A stretch of 36,046 bases of DNA from Nitriliruptoria bacterium (GCA_003550425.1 PUKE01000239.1:1-36046), one strand, 5' to 3'; positions 1 to 10,044 are shown, counted from the first letter of the stretch. Made by a program: numbers and translations. Notes: a model not told the origin generated them from the letters alone.

Positions 1-1235
1 CCGAGCGCCTCGGCGACGAGCTCGGAGTCCTCCATGCAGCGCAGCGCGTCGTCGAGGTTGCGCGGCAGCGACTGGATGCCCGCGGCGCGACGCTCCACCT
101 CGGTGAGCTCGAAGATGTTGTCGGTGGACTCCGGTGGCAGCTCGTAGCCCTTCTCGATGCCGCGCAGCCCCGCCGCGATCATGACCGAGAAGGCGAGGTA
201 GGGGTTGCAGGCCGGGTCGGGCGCGCGGAACTCCAGCCGCGCCGAGGCGGGCTTGTCAGGCTTGTACTGCGGCACCCGCACCAGCGCCGAGCGGTTGTAG
301 CGGCCCCACGAGATGAACACCGGCGCCTCGAAGGGAGCGGGCGGCTCGTAGGCGACCAGCCGCTTGTAGGAGTTCACCCACTGGCAGCACACCGCGGCGA
401 TCTCGCGCGCGTGGACGAGCAGCCCGGCGGTGAACTGCTTGGCGACGTCGGACATGCGGTAGCGGTCGCGGTCGTCGTAGAAGGCGTTGGTGTCGCCCTC
501 GAACAGCGACAGGTGGGTGTGCATGCCGCTGCCGGGCTGATCCGCGAGGGGCTTGGGCATGAAGGTCGCGTAGACGCCCCGGTGCATGGCCGTCTCCTTG
601 ACCACCAGGCGGTAGGTCATGAGGTTGTCGGCCATCGTCAGCGCGTCGGCGTAGCGCAGGTCGATCTCGTGCTGGCTCGGGGCGATCTCGTGGTGGGAGT
701 ACTCGACGCTGATGCCCATCTGCTCGAGCGTCTGGATCACGCGGCGACGGAAGTCGCTCTGCACGTCCAGCGGGGTCAGGTCGAAGTAGCTGCCGCGGTC
801 CAGCGGCGTGGGGTCGTCGGGGCCCCGGAACAGGAAGAACTCCATCTCGGGGTGGACATAGAAGGTGAAGCCGAGCTCCGCGGCACGCGCGAGGTTGCGG
901 CGCAGCACGTGCCGCGGGTCGGCGGCGAAGGGCTGGCCCTCGGGCGTGCGGATGTCGCAGAACATCCGCGCCACCCCGGCGTCCTCCGGCCGCCAGGGCA
1001 GGACCTGGAAGGTGGAGGCGTCGGGGACCGCGAGCATGTCGGACTCCTGCACGCGCGCGAAGCCCTCCACCGCCGAGCCGTCGAAGCCGATGCCCTCGTT
1101 GAACGCCTGCTCCAGCTCGGAGCTGGTGATCGCCACGGACTTGAGCATCCCGAGGACGTCGGTGAACCACAGCCGCACGAAGCGGATGTCGCGCTCCTCG
1201 ACGGTGCGCAGCACGTACTCCTGCTGGCGGTCCAT
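1..1235 (-). CDS. glnA: Glutamine synthetase, type I (GlnA2-like), 3' end outside window
   Basis: Reverse-strand ATG at 1235 reads MDRQQEYVLRTVEERDIRFVRLWFTDVLGMLKSVAI...GIGFDGSAVEGFARVQESDM..., with HPEMEFFLF, SGMHTHLSL and NPYLAFSVMIAAGL downstream. Open to the window edge, so absent from the ORF track. Confidence 0.95.
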   Translation of the reverse strand, partial: MDRQQEYVLRTVEERDIRFVRLWFTDVLGMLKSVAITSSELEQAFNEGIGFDGSAVEGFARVQESDMLAVPDASTFQVLPWRPEDAGVARMFCDIRTPEGQPFAADPRHVLRRNLARAAELGFTFYVHPEMEFFLFRGPDDPTPLDRGSYFDLTPLDVQSDFRRRVIQTLEQMGISVEYSHHEIAPSQHEIDLRYADALTMADNLMTYRLVVKETAMHRGVYATFMPKPLADQPGSGMHTHLSLFEGDTNAFYDDRDRYRMSDVAKQFTAGLLVHAREIAAVCCQWVNSYKRLVAYEPPAPFEAPVFISWGRYNRSALVRVPQYKPDKPASARLEFRAPDPACNPYLAFSVMIAAGLRGIEKGYELPPESTDNIFELTEVERRAAGIQSLPRNLDDALRCMEDSELVAEAL

Positions 1236-1280
1236 GCCTGCCTCCGGTGCGCCGCGGTGACCCGTGTGCAGGGAGATCCT

Positions 1281-1312
1281 AGTGGGCCGCGCCGACCACG
1301 GCGCGGCCCACT
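1281..1312 (-). terminator. Perfect 14-bp hairpin (AGTGGGCCGCGCCG-ACCA-CGGCGCGGCCCACT) between amt and glnA
   Basis: Direct reading; lies 20 nt downstream of the amt stop on the minus strand; no T-tract. Confidence 0.7.
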
Positions 1313-1331
1313 CGGCAGGCGGCGTCGCGCG

Positions 1332-2699
<1,368 letters not shown>

Positions 2700-2846
2700 C
2701 GAGCATCCTCCGCGTCGCAGCGTCGAGACCGACGGCGCGCCCCCGGCGCCCGCCGAGGCCTCTCCCGGTGGGGTCGGCCGCCCCGACCCGGCCACGTCCC
2801 AGCGACGCGACCCGTTCCGGGGCGAGGCGAACGGTAGGAAGGGGGC

Positions 2847-2884
2847 GTGTCCCCTCGGTCACCGACACGTTTCGAGCCGGTGAA
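2847..2884 (-). promoter_or_regulatory. Putative GlnR-type box: TTCAC-n6-GAAAC-n6-GTGAC-n6-GACAC (minus strand)
   Basis: Four half-sites with exact 11-bp spacing, resembling the actinobacterial gTnAC-n6-GaAAC consensus; candidate -10 TACCGT (plus ACGGTA 2831-2836) just downstream towards amt. Confidence 0.6.
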
Positions 2885-3039
2885 ACCTGCGGCTGCGGTC
2901 CACCGCCGACGCCGGCGCGATGCTCCCGGACGCCCTCGGGGCGCCCATGGGGGCGCCCACGGCAGGCCCGGCCCGCGCGTGCGACAGTTCCGCTCGCCGG
3001 GCGCGAGCGACCCGCCCAGCCGCGACCCTCGAGGAGCCC

Positions 3040-4695
3040 ATGCGATTGGCGCTGGCACAGCTGCACCCCCACGTCGGCGACCTCGACGGCAACGTCGAGC
3101 GCATCGCGCAGGCCTATGCGCAGGGCTGCGAGCGCGGCGCCGACCTGGTCTGCGCCCCCGAGCTGGCCGTGACCGGCTATCCCCCGGAGGACCTGCTGCG
3201 CAAGCCCGCGTTCACCGCCGCCAGCGAGGCGGCGGTGCACGACCTCGCGGCCCGCACCGGGGCGACGGCGCTCGTGGTCGGCTTCGTCGAGCCGGTCGGG
3301 GGCGCCGACGTGCGCACCCGCCCCGTCGCCGCGCTGCCGGGGCTGCCGCCCCTGGCCAACGCCGCCGCGGTGCTGCGCGAGGGCCGGGTGGAGCGGGTCT
3401 ACCGCAAGCAGCTCCTGCCCAACTACGGGGTCTTCGACGAGGCCCGCTACTTCCGCGCCGGCGTCGAGCCGGTGGTCGTGGACGTCGCGGGGGTGCCCGT
3501 CGGCGTGACGGTCTGCGAGGACCTGTGGGACGCCGCGGGGCCCGTGGCGGCCGCGCAGCAGGCGGGCGCGGCGCTGGTGGTCAACCTCAACGCGAGCCCC
3601 TACCACCGTGGCAAGCGCGCCGAGCGCGAGGCCTGGGCGCGCCACCACGCCGCCCGCGGCACGGCCATCGCCTACCTGAACGCCGTGGGGGGCCAGGACG
3701 AGGTCGTGTTCGACGGCGACTCGTTCGTGATGGATGCCGCGGGGCGCGTGCCCGCCCGCGGCGCGCAGCTGGCCACCGACCTCGTGGTGGCCGACGTGGA
3801 CGCGGGCGGCACGGTGGACCCAGCCGCGCCGCCCGCGCCGCGCCTGGAGCCGCTGGCCGAGACCTGGGCGGCGCTGGTCCGCGGCACCGGCGACTACGCG
3901 CGCAAGAACGGGTTCCCCGGCGCCCTCGTGGGCGTGTCCGGGGGGATCGACTCCGCGCTGACCGCGGCGATCGCGGTCGACGCGCTCGGCGCCGACGCCG
4001 TCACCTGCGTGGGCATGCCCTCCCCCATCTCCTCCGCGCACTCGCGGCGGGACGCGCGTGAGCTCGCCACCAACCTCGGCACGGGATGGTGGGAGCTGCC
4101 CATCGCGGCGCCGCTCTCAGCCTTCGAGCAGGTCCTGGCTCCCGCCTGGGAGGGTCACGACGCCGCGCTCGCGCACGAGAACCTGCAGTCGCGGATCCGC
4201 GGCACCCTGCTCATGAGCCTGTCCAACGCGCGCGGCGACCTGCTGCTGGCCACCGGCAACAAGAGCGAGTACGCGGTGGGCTACGCGACCCTGTATGGGG
4301 ACATGGCCGGCGGCTTCGCGGTGCTCAAGGACGTGCCCAAGCTGCTGGTCTATGAGCTCGCGCGCTATGCCAACGACGCCGCGGGCCGCGAGCGCATCCC
4401 AGAGTCCACCCTGACCAAGCCGCCGTCGGCCGAGCTGCGCCCCGACCAGCGCGACACCGACTCGCTGCCCGACTACGCCGAGCTGGACCCCATCCTCGAG
4501 GCCTACGTCGAGCAGGACCGCACCGTGGAGGAGATCGCCGCGGAGGGCTTCGACCCGCACGTGGTGGCGCGCATCTCGCGCTTGGTCGACCGCGCGGAGT
4601 ACAAGCGGCGACAGGCCGCGCCAGGGGTCAAGATCACGCCGCGAGCGTTCGGCAAGGACCGGCGCCTGCCGATCACGCAGGCCTGGACGCGCTGA
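3040..4695 (+). CDS. nadE: Glutamine-dependent NAD+ synthetase
   Basis: ATG 3040: MRLALAQLHPHVGDLDGNV...; nitrilase-like amidase half (APELAVTGYPPEDLL, VCEDLW) then NAD synthase half (VGVSGGIDSALTAAIAVDALG, LLATGNKSEYAVGYATLYGDMAGGFAVLKDVPK). Confidence 0.96.
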   Translation: MRLALAQLHPHVGDLDGNVERIAQAYAQGCERGADLVCAPELAVTGYPPEDLLRKPAFTAASEAAVHDLAARTGATALVVGFVEPVGGADVRTRPVAALPGLPPLANAAAVLREGRVERVYRKQLLPNYGVFDEARYFRAGVEPVVVDVAGVPVGVTVCEDLWDAAGPVAAAQQAGAALVVNLNASPYHRGKRAEREAWARHHAARGTAIAYLNAVGGQDEVVFDGDSFVMDAAGRVPARGAQLATDLVVADVDAGGTVDPAAPPAPRLEPLAETWAALVRGTGDYARKNGFPGALVGVSGGIDSALTAAIAVDALGADAVTCVGMPSPISSAHSRRDARELATNLGTGWWELPIAAPLSAFEQVLAPAWEGHDAALAHENLQSRIRGTLLMSLSNARGDLLLATGNKSEYAVGYATLYGDMAGGFAVLKDVPKLLVYELARYANDAAGRERIPESTLTKPPSAELRPDQRDTDSLPDYAELDPILEAYVEQDRTVEEIAAEGFDPHVVARISRLVDRAEYKRRQAAPGVKITPRAFGKDRRLPITQAWTR

Positions 4696-5833
4696 CCGCC
4701 GACGAGTGGCGCCGACCGGCGCCGCGCCGCAGCAGGCCGCTCAGCGGCTGGGGCGCGCCGAAGCGGTAGCCCTGGGCGAGCTCGACGCCCAGGTGGCGCA
4801 CGGCGCGCTCGTCCTCGTCGCGCTCCACCCCCTCGACCACGGTGCTGGAGCCCAGCCCGGCGGCGAAGTCCCGCAGGACCGCCACCAGCGAGGCGGCTGC
4901 CGTGTCGGCGGTGAGGTCGCGCATCAGCCCCCGGTCGAGCTTGAGGACGTCGGGACGCATCCGCAGCACGTGGCGCATGGAGGCGAAGCCGGCGCCGACG
5001 TCGTCCACCGCCAGGCGCAGGCCCTTGGCCCGCAGGGGCGCGAGCACCGCGTTGAGCTGGGCATAGTCCTCGACGGCATCGTGCTCGGTGAGCTCGACGA
5101 TGACGCGCTCGACGGGGACCTCGTGCAGCAGCGGGGTGACGGCGCCGCTGGCCAGCACCGGGGCGGACAGGTTGAGCGACAGGAACCAGTCCGAGGGCAG
5201 CGCGGCGAGGCCCTCGAGCCCGACCGCGGCCGCGCGCACCTCCAGGGGCGTGCGCAGCCCCGCGGCGCTCGCCGCCCGCAGCCAGCGCGCCGGGGATGGC
5301 GACGACCCGGCGGCAGACTCGGTCGGGAACCTGGCCAGGGCCTCGACGCCCACGACGTGGCCGCCCGGGAGCGACACGATCGGCTGGAAGTGCGCGCCGA
5401 GCCGTCCGGGCTCGAGCACGGAGGCGATCCGGTCGTGCGTCAGCCCGGAGGCGTTGCTGCGCTCGCCGAGCCTGCCGAGCCGCTGCCCGAGCAGGCGCGC
5501 GGCCAGCGCGAGGGCCTCCTCCTGGTCGGCTCGCTCGTCGACGGCGAGCACGCCCAGGGAGCGCTCGCCGTCGGTGACGGGCTGCGTCCGCTGGCCGGCG
5601 CGGGCCCCTGGCTCGTCGCCGAGATGGAGCGTCACGGTGACGCACAGCTGCTCGGCGACCGTCTCCAGGATCCGTGCCACCTCGGGGTCGTGGGCAGCGG
5701 GTCGTCCAGCGGACTCGTGGACCAGCGCGGCAGCACCGGGGACGGCCTGGATGACCGCGCCCTCGAGCGGGGGGGTCGAGAGCACGCGGCCGGCGCGGCG
5801 TCGGCCATCGCGCGCGGGGGTGGGGAAGGTCAT
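4673..5833 (-). CDS. EAL-domain protein (putative c-di-GMP phosphodiesterase) with N-terminal GAF-like region, no GGDEF
   Basis: VEALARFPTES, IVELTEHDAVEDY, LAVDDVGAGFASMRHV, LKLDRGLM, VVEGVE, AQGYRFGAPQPL. Overlaps the nadE 3' end by 23 nt (convergent). Confidence 0.9.
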   Translation of the reverse strand: MTFPTPARDGRRRAGRVLSTPPLEGAVIQAVPGAAALVHESAGRPAAHDPEVARILETVAEQLCVTVTLHLGDEPGARAGQRTQPVTDGERSLGVLAVDERADQEEALALAARLLGQRLGRLGERSNASGLTHDRIASVLEPGRLGAHFQPIVSLPGGHVVGVEALARFPTESAAGSSPSPARWLRAASAAGLRTPLEVRAAAVGLEGLAALPSDWFLSLNLSAPVLASGAVTPLLHEVPVERVIVELTEHDAVEDYAQLNAVLAPLRAKGLRLAVDDVGAGFASMRHVLRMRPDVLKLDRGLMRDLTADTAAASLVAVLRDFAAGLGSSTVVEGVERDEDERAVRHLGVELAQGYRFGAPQPLSGLLRRGAGRRHSSAVSASRPA

Positions 5834-5911
5834 CGTGTCTCCGAGGCGTGCCTCGGTGGCCGGTCACGTCATCGGGGTCGGGGCCGGGTGCCTTGGAACG
5901 TCACGCGCGAA

Positions 5912-5940
5912 GTTCAACGCATGGCGCCAACCCTTGTCAA
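5912..5940 (-). promoter_or_regulatory. Putative promoter of the EAL gene: TTGACA-17-TTGAAC
   Basis: Minus strand TTGACAAGGGTTGGCGCCATGCGTTGAAC; -35 is a consensus match, -10 is weak. Confidence 0.35.
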
Positions 5941-5945
5941 TTCCG

Positions 5946-6386
5946 CTATGCGTTGCACGCATGACTGAGCGTGAGCGTCACGGGCCCGTCAGCGGTGAGC
6001 CGGATCTGCATGTGGGCCCCGAAGACCCCGCGTGCGCACGGGACCGTCAGCGCGTCGCAGTAGGCCTCGTAGAGCCGCTCCCCCTCCGCCGGGTCAGCGG
6101 CGGCCACGAAGGAGGGACGGCGTCCCTTGCGCGCGTCCCCGTAGAGCGTGAACTGGCTGATGGCCAGCACCGCGCCGCCGACCTCCTCGCAGGAGCGGTT
6201 CATGCGACCGTCCTCGTCGGCGAAGACGCGCACCTGCTCGGTCTTGGCCGCGAGCCAGGTGGCGTCGGCCTCGCAGGACTCGCGCCCCACGCCGACGAGC
6301 GCCACCAGCCCCAGGCCGATCGCCCCGACCTGCTCGCCATCCACCGACACGCTCGCGTCCTGGACGCGCTGGAGGACCACCTGCAT
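5946..6386 (-). CDS. dtd: D-aminoacyl-tRNA deacylase
   Basis: ATG 6386: MQVVLQRVQDASVSVDGEQVGAIGLGLVALVGVG...LAISQFTLYGD...GVFGAHMQIRLTADGPVTLTL. Confidence 0.95.
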   Translation of the reverse strand: MQVVLQRVQDASVSVDGEQVGAIGLGLVALVGVGRESCEADATWLAAKTEQVRVFADEDGRMNRSCEEVGGAVLAISQFTLYGDARKGRRPSFVAAADPAEGERLYEAYCDALTVPCARGVFGAHMQIRLTADGPVTLTLSHACNA

Positions 6387-6466
6387 CGTGCTGCGCCTTC
6401 CGACGGGGCCACGCCCGGCAGGCTCGCGGTCCGACCGGCTGACCGGGCACCATGGCCGGCAAGCCT

Positions 6467-6552
6467 GCCCGCACCAGGACGCGGGCGCCACCGATCGCCC
6501 GCACCCGAGCGCGGGCGCCACCGATCGCCCGCACCAGGACGCGGGCGCCACC
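6467..6552. repeat. 30-bp tandem repeat, about 2.9 copies (GCCCGCACCAGGACGCGGGCGCCACCGATC)
   Basis: Direct alignment of 6467-6496, 6497-6526 and 6527-6552; only a few mismatches in copy 2. Confidence 0.9.
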
Positions 6553-6585
6553 ACGGAGCCGTCGTCGCGAGGAGCAGGACGCCCC

Positions 6586-7404
6586 ATGAGCACAGCGCCC
6601 GACCCTCCGGCCCGCGCGGTGCGGATCTCGGACCTCGCTCGCTGGAGGGAGGCAGGACAGCGCTTCGCGATGCTGACCGCCTACGACGCGCCGACCGCGA
6701 GGCTGCTGGAGGCGGCGGGCATCCCCGTGCTGCTGGTCGGCGACTCGGTGGCCGATGCGGTGCTGGGGCGCTCGGGGACCGTCGGGGTCACCCTCGAGGA
6801 GATGGTGCACCACACCGCGGCGGTCGCACGAGGCACCGAGCGGGCGCTGGTGGTGGCCGACCTCCCGTTCGGCTCGTATCAGGTGACCGTCGAGGACGGC
6901 ATGCGCGCGGCGCTGCGGCTCGTCGGGCAGGGCGGGGCGCATGCGGTCAAGGCCGAGGGGGCGCAGGTGGAGCTGTGCGCGCGGCTGGTGCGAGCCGGCG
7001 TGCCGTTCATGGGCCATGTCGGGCTGACGCCACAGGCGGTGCATCAGCTCGGCGGCTACCGCGTGCAGGGCCGCGACGCGCAGGCGGCACAGCGCCTGCA
7101 GCGGGAGGCCCAGGAGCTGGCCGAGGCCGGGGCCTTCGCCGTGGTGTTGGAGGCGGTGCCGGCCGCGCTGGCCGCCGAGATCACCGCCGCGCTGCCGGTG
7201 CCCACGATCGGGATCGGCGCGGGGGCGGGCTGCGACGCCCAGGTGCTGGTCACCCACGACCTGCTCGGCCTCGGGTCGGGTCCCGCGCCGCGATTCGTCA
7301 AGGCCTACGCCGACCTCGCAGGGGTCATCACCGACGCGGCGACGCGCTTTCGCGAGGACGTGGCGCGCGGGGAGTTCCCCGACGCGGAGCACGCCTACGA
7401 CTAG
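6586..7404 (+). CDS. panB: 3-methyl-2-oxobutanoate (ketopantoate) hydroxymethyltransferase
   Basis: ATG 6586 after AGGAG; LTAYDAPTARLLEAAGIPVLLVGDS, VADLPFGSY, VKAEG, MGHVGLTPQ, TIGIGAGAGCDAQVLVTHDLLGL. Confidence 0.95.
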   Translation: MSTAPDPPARAVRISDLARWREAGQRFAMLTAYDAPTARLLEAAGIPVLLVGDSVADAVLGRSGTVGVTLEEMVHHTAAVARGTERALVVADLPFGSYQVTVEDGMRAALRLVGQGGAHAVKAEGAQVELCARLVRAGVPFMGHVGLTPQAVHQLGGYRVQGRDAQAAQRLQREAQELAEAGAFAVVLEAVPAALAAEITAALPVPTIGIGAGAGCDAQVLVTHDLLGLGSGPAPRFVKAYADLAGVITDAATRFREDVARGEFPDAEHAYD

Positions 7405-7429
7405 GCTGCGGCGGCTCGTCGCAGGTCGG

Positions 7430-8017
7430 TCAGGCGAGTGAGCCGTCCGACCCCGAGGGCGGCGTCGGCTCGGCCCGCGTGCGCGTGTACTCGCCGCCCT
7501 CGACGGCGCGCGCGAGCACGAACAGGTAGTCCGACAGCCGGTTGAGGTAGCGCAGCACCGCGTCCTCGGGCAGCAGCCCGTTGCGGTCCATGGCCACCAC
7601 GGCGCGCTCGGCGCGCCGGGCGATCGTGCGCCCGAGGTCGATCGCGGCGCCGGCTGGTCGCTGCCCGGGGACGACGAACTCCTGCGGCAGTGGGTGCTCG
7701 GCGGTCAGGGCGTCGATGCGTGCCTCGAGGCGCTCGATCATCGCCTCGGTCACGCGGGAGACCTCGTCCACCAGGCGGTCCCAGTGGTCAGCGCGGGTGG
7801 CGAGCTGGGCGCCCACGATGAACAGCTCGCGCTGGACCTGCAGGACGGCGTCGTGCCAGCGGGGCGCGTCCACGAGGTGGGCCCGCGCGAGGCCGAGCGC
7901 GCTGATCGCCTCATCGGTGGTGCCGTAGGCGTCGGTGCGCGCGTCGTCCTTGTCGACGCGTCCGCCGAACAGCAGGCCCGTCGTGCCGTCGTCGCCCCGT
8001 CGGGTGTAGACCTTCAC
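7430..8017 (-). CDS. Cob(I)yrinic acid a,c-diamide / cob(I)alamin adenosyltransferase, PduO type
   Basis: GTG start; KVYTRRGDDGTTGLLFGGRVDKDDARTDAYGTTDEAISALGLARAH...; FVVPGQRPAGAAIDLGRTIARRAERAVVAM, YLNRLSDYLFVLAR. Confidence 0.94.
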   Translation of the reverse strand: MKVYTRRGDDGTTGLLFGGRVDKDDARTDAYGTTDEAISALGLARAHLVDAPRWHDAVLQVQRELFIVGAQLATRADHWDRLVDEVSRVTEAMIERLEARIDALTAEHPLPQEFVVPGQRPAGAAIDLGRTIARRAERAVVAMDRNGLLPEDAVLRYLNRLSDYLFVLARAVEGGEYTRTRAEPTPPSGSDGSLA

Positions 8018-8178
8018 GCTCCCGCTCTCCTCGCGCCTGGACCGGCTGCTGCGCCGTTGCCGAGCGCGGATTGTAGGGTCCGCGCCGACCGTTGCTCGTT
8101 GCCCTCGAGCACGGCCGCGGAGTATCGTCAGGCCCTGTCCGCTCGCGCCCGCGGGCCCCTTGCGACCACGGAGTGTCG

Positions 8179-8415
8179 GTGACCAGCTCGCCCAGGCAGG
8201 AGTTCAGGGTCCTCGACCGCATCCGACACGGCTATCAGGGAGCGGTCCTCTACGACGTCCAGCTGCAGCGGGTGGCCACCGGCGAGCTGCTGTGGTCGCG
8301 CACCTTCTCGTCGGCCGACGAGGCGCGCGTCTTCCTGGACGCGATCGACGAGGACCTGCGTGATCTGGACCTCACCAGCTTCCGGCGCAAGTACGGGGTG
8401 CCGTCCGGGGTCTGA
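8179..8415 (+). CDS. Small hypothetical protein, 78 aa
   Basis: GTG 8179: (V)TSSPRQEFRVLDRIRHGYQGAVLYDVQLQRVATGELLWSRTFSSADEARVFLDAIDEDLRDLDLTSFRRKYGVPSGV; candidate promoter TTGCCC-18-TATCGT upstream. Confidence 0.7.
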   Translation: MTSSPRQEFRVLDRIRHGYQGAVLYDVQLQRVATGELLWSRTFSSADEARVFLDAIDEDLRDLDLTSFRRKYGVPSGV

Positions 8416-8442
8416 TCGTCGCCTGGTCCGAGCCGCTCGTCG

Positions 8443-9777
8443 TCAGCCCACCAGGTCCGGCAGCACGGCGGTGGCGATCCCGAAGTAGATGAGCAGGCCG
8501 GTGGCGTCGACGAGCGTGGTGATGAGCGGTGCGCTGACCACGGCCGGGTCGATGCCGATCCGCTTGGCGACCATGGGCAGGAAGGCGCCGGCGAGCGTCG
8601 CCCAGACGCAGATCAGCAGCAGCGTCGAGGAGATGACGAGCCCGAACTGCGCGTCCTGGTACAGCGACACGGGCACGAAGGCCACCAGGGCGAGCATCAG
8701 GCCGAGCATCGCGCCCGCGGCCAGCTCCTTGCCGACCACGCGGGGCAGGTCGCGGAAGCGGACCTCCCCGACCGCCATGGCGCGGATGACCACGGTGGCC
8801 GCCTGCGATCCGGAGTTGCCACCGGTGTCGATCAGCAGGGGGATGAACAGGCCGAGGGTGACGACCGCCTCGAGGGTCTCCTCGAACTGGTCGAGGACGG
8901 TGACGGTCAGCGTGGCCGCGATGCCCAGCACCAGCAGCCAGGGGGCGCGCTTGCGCGCCAGGGCGAAGGGCCCGACCGCGAGGTAGGGACGCCCGAGCGG
9001 CTCGGCACCACCACCGCGGACGATGTCCTCGGTGCCCTCCTCCTCGAGGACCTCCATCGCGTCGTCGACGGTGATGATGCCCACCAGCCGGTCCTCGTGG
9101 TCGACGACCGGCAGCGCGATCAGGTCGGCCTCCTGGATCAGCCGGGCGGCCTGCTCGCGGTCCTCGTCGACGCGCACGCTGTGCACGTCGGGGGTCATGA
9201 TGTCGGCCAGGCGGGTGCCGCCCGCGTTGAGCACGAGGTCGCGGAGGCTGACGACGCCGAGCAGCCCGCGCTGGTCGTCGGTGACCGGCAGGAGGTAGAC
9301 CGTCTCGGCGTCGGCCCCGAGCCGTCGGATCTTGGCGAGGGCGTCGGCGACGGTCATCGAGGCGCGCAGGTTGACGTACTCCGGGGTCATCAGCCGTCCG
9401 GCCGAGTCCTCCGGGTAGCCCAGCAGCACCGCGGTCATGTGGCGCTCCTGGGGGCTCAAGCCCGCCTGGAGGCGGCGCGCGACCGTCGCGGGCACCTCGT
9501 CGAGCAGCTGGGCCCGGTCGTCGGGGCTCATCTCCTCGACGAGGTGCTGCACCTGATGGTCGCGCAGCCCCTCGAGCAGCTCCTGCTGCAGCCCCGGGTC
9601 GAGCGCCTCGAAGACCTCGAGCGCGCGCCCCTTGTCGAGCAGGCGGAAGGGCACGGCCCGCTCGGCCGGCGACAGGCGGGCGAGCTCGTCGGCGATGTCG
9701 AGCGTGCCGGTCTCCTCGAGCCATGAGCGCAGCTCGTCGAGGTCCTGGCTGCGGGTCAACTCTTCCAGCGAGCTCAT
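8443..9777 (-). CDS. mgtE: Magnesium transporter MgtE (N domain, CBS pair, TM domain)
   Basis: MSSLEELTRSQDLDELRSWLEE...LLEEMSPDDRA-type N domain, DSAGRLMTPEYVNLRASMTVADAL (CBS), LIDTGGNSGSQAATVVIRAMAVGEV. Confidence 0.96.
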   Translation of the reverse strand: MSSLEELTRSQDLDELRSWLEETGTLDIADELARLSPAERAVPFRLLDKGRALEVFEALDPGLQQELLEGLRDHQVQHLVEEMSPDDRAQLLDEVPATVARRLQAGLSPQERHMTAVLLGYPEDSAGRLMTPEYVNLRASMTVADALAKIRRLGADAETVYLLPVTDDQRGLLGVVSLRDLVLNAGGTRLADIMTPDVHSVRVDEDREQAARLIQEADLIALPVVDHEDRLVGIITVDDAMEVLEEEGTEDIVRGGGAEPLGRPYLAVGPFALARKRAPWLLVLGIAATLTVTVLDQFEETLEAVVTLGLFIPLLIDTGGNSGSQAATVVIRAMAVGEVRFRDLPRVVGKELAAGAMLGLMLALVAFVPVSLYQDAQFGLVISSTLLLICVWATLAGAFLPMVAKRIGIDPAVVSAPLITTLVDATGLLIYFGIATAVLPDLVG

Positions 9778-9912
9778 GGGCACCGGCTCCGCGGGCGGCG
9801 ACCGTCGGACGCGCTCATGCTAGGCCCACGCCGCTCCCACGCAGCGCCGGCAACGACGACCGAGCGGTCAGGAGCCGTCATGTCGCCTCGGGGGCTGACC
9901 GCCGCCACGCGG

Positions 9913-10044
9913 TCACTCGCAGCACTTGCCGACCCAGCCGCAGCCGTCGCAGCGGCCGTGCGCGCCCTCGGGTCGCAGCACCGCGGAGAAGCAGGCGGGG
10001 CACAGCTCGCCCGCCTGGTTGCCACACGCTGGGGTGTCCGCCAT
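9913..10044 (-). CDS. 43-aa Cys-rich (zinc-ribbon-like) microprotein
   Basis: ATG 10044: MADTPACGNQAGELCPACFSAVLRPEGAHGRCDGCGWVGKCCE*; Shine-Dalgarno GAGGAG 5-7 nt upstream (cgcagaGGAGacgacgATG). Below the length cutoff of the ORF track. Confidence 0.55.
   Translation of the reverse strand: MADTPACGNQAGELCPACFSAVLRPEGAHGRCDGCGWVGKCCE

Noticed and set aside
6467-6552. Short CRISPR array
   Set aside because: Contiguous tandem repeat with no spacers and no cas genes.
6387-6593. N-terminal extension of dtd through the 30-bp repeat (GRSVAPASWC... repeats)
   Set aside because: The conserved Dtd N-terminus MQVVLQRV starts at 6386; the extension is only the repeat being read in an open frame.
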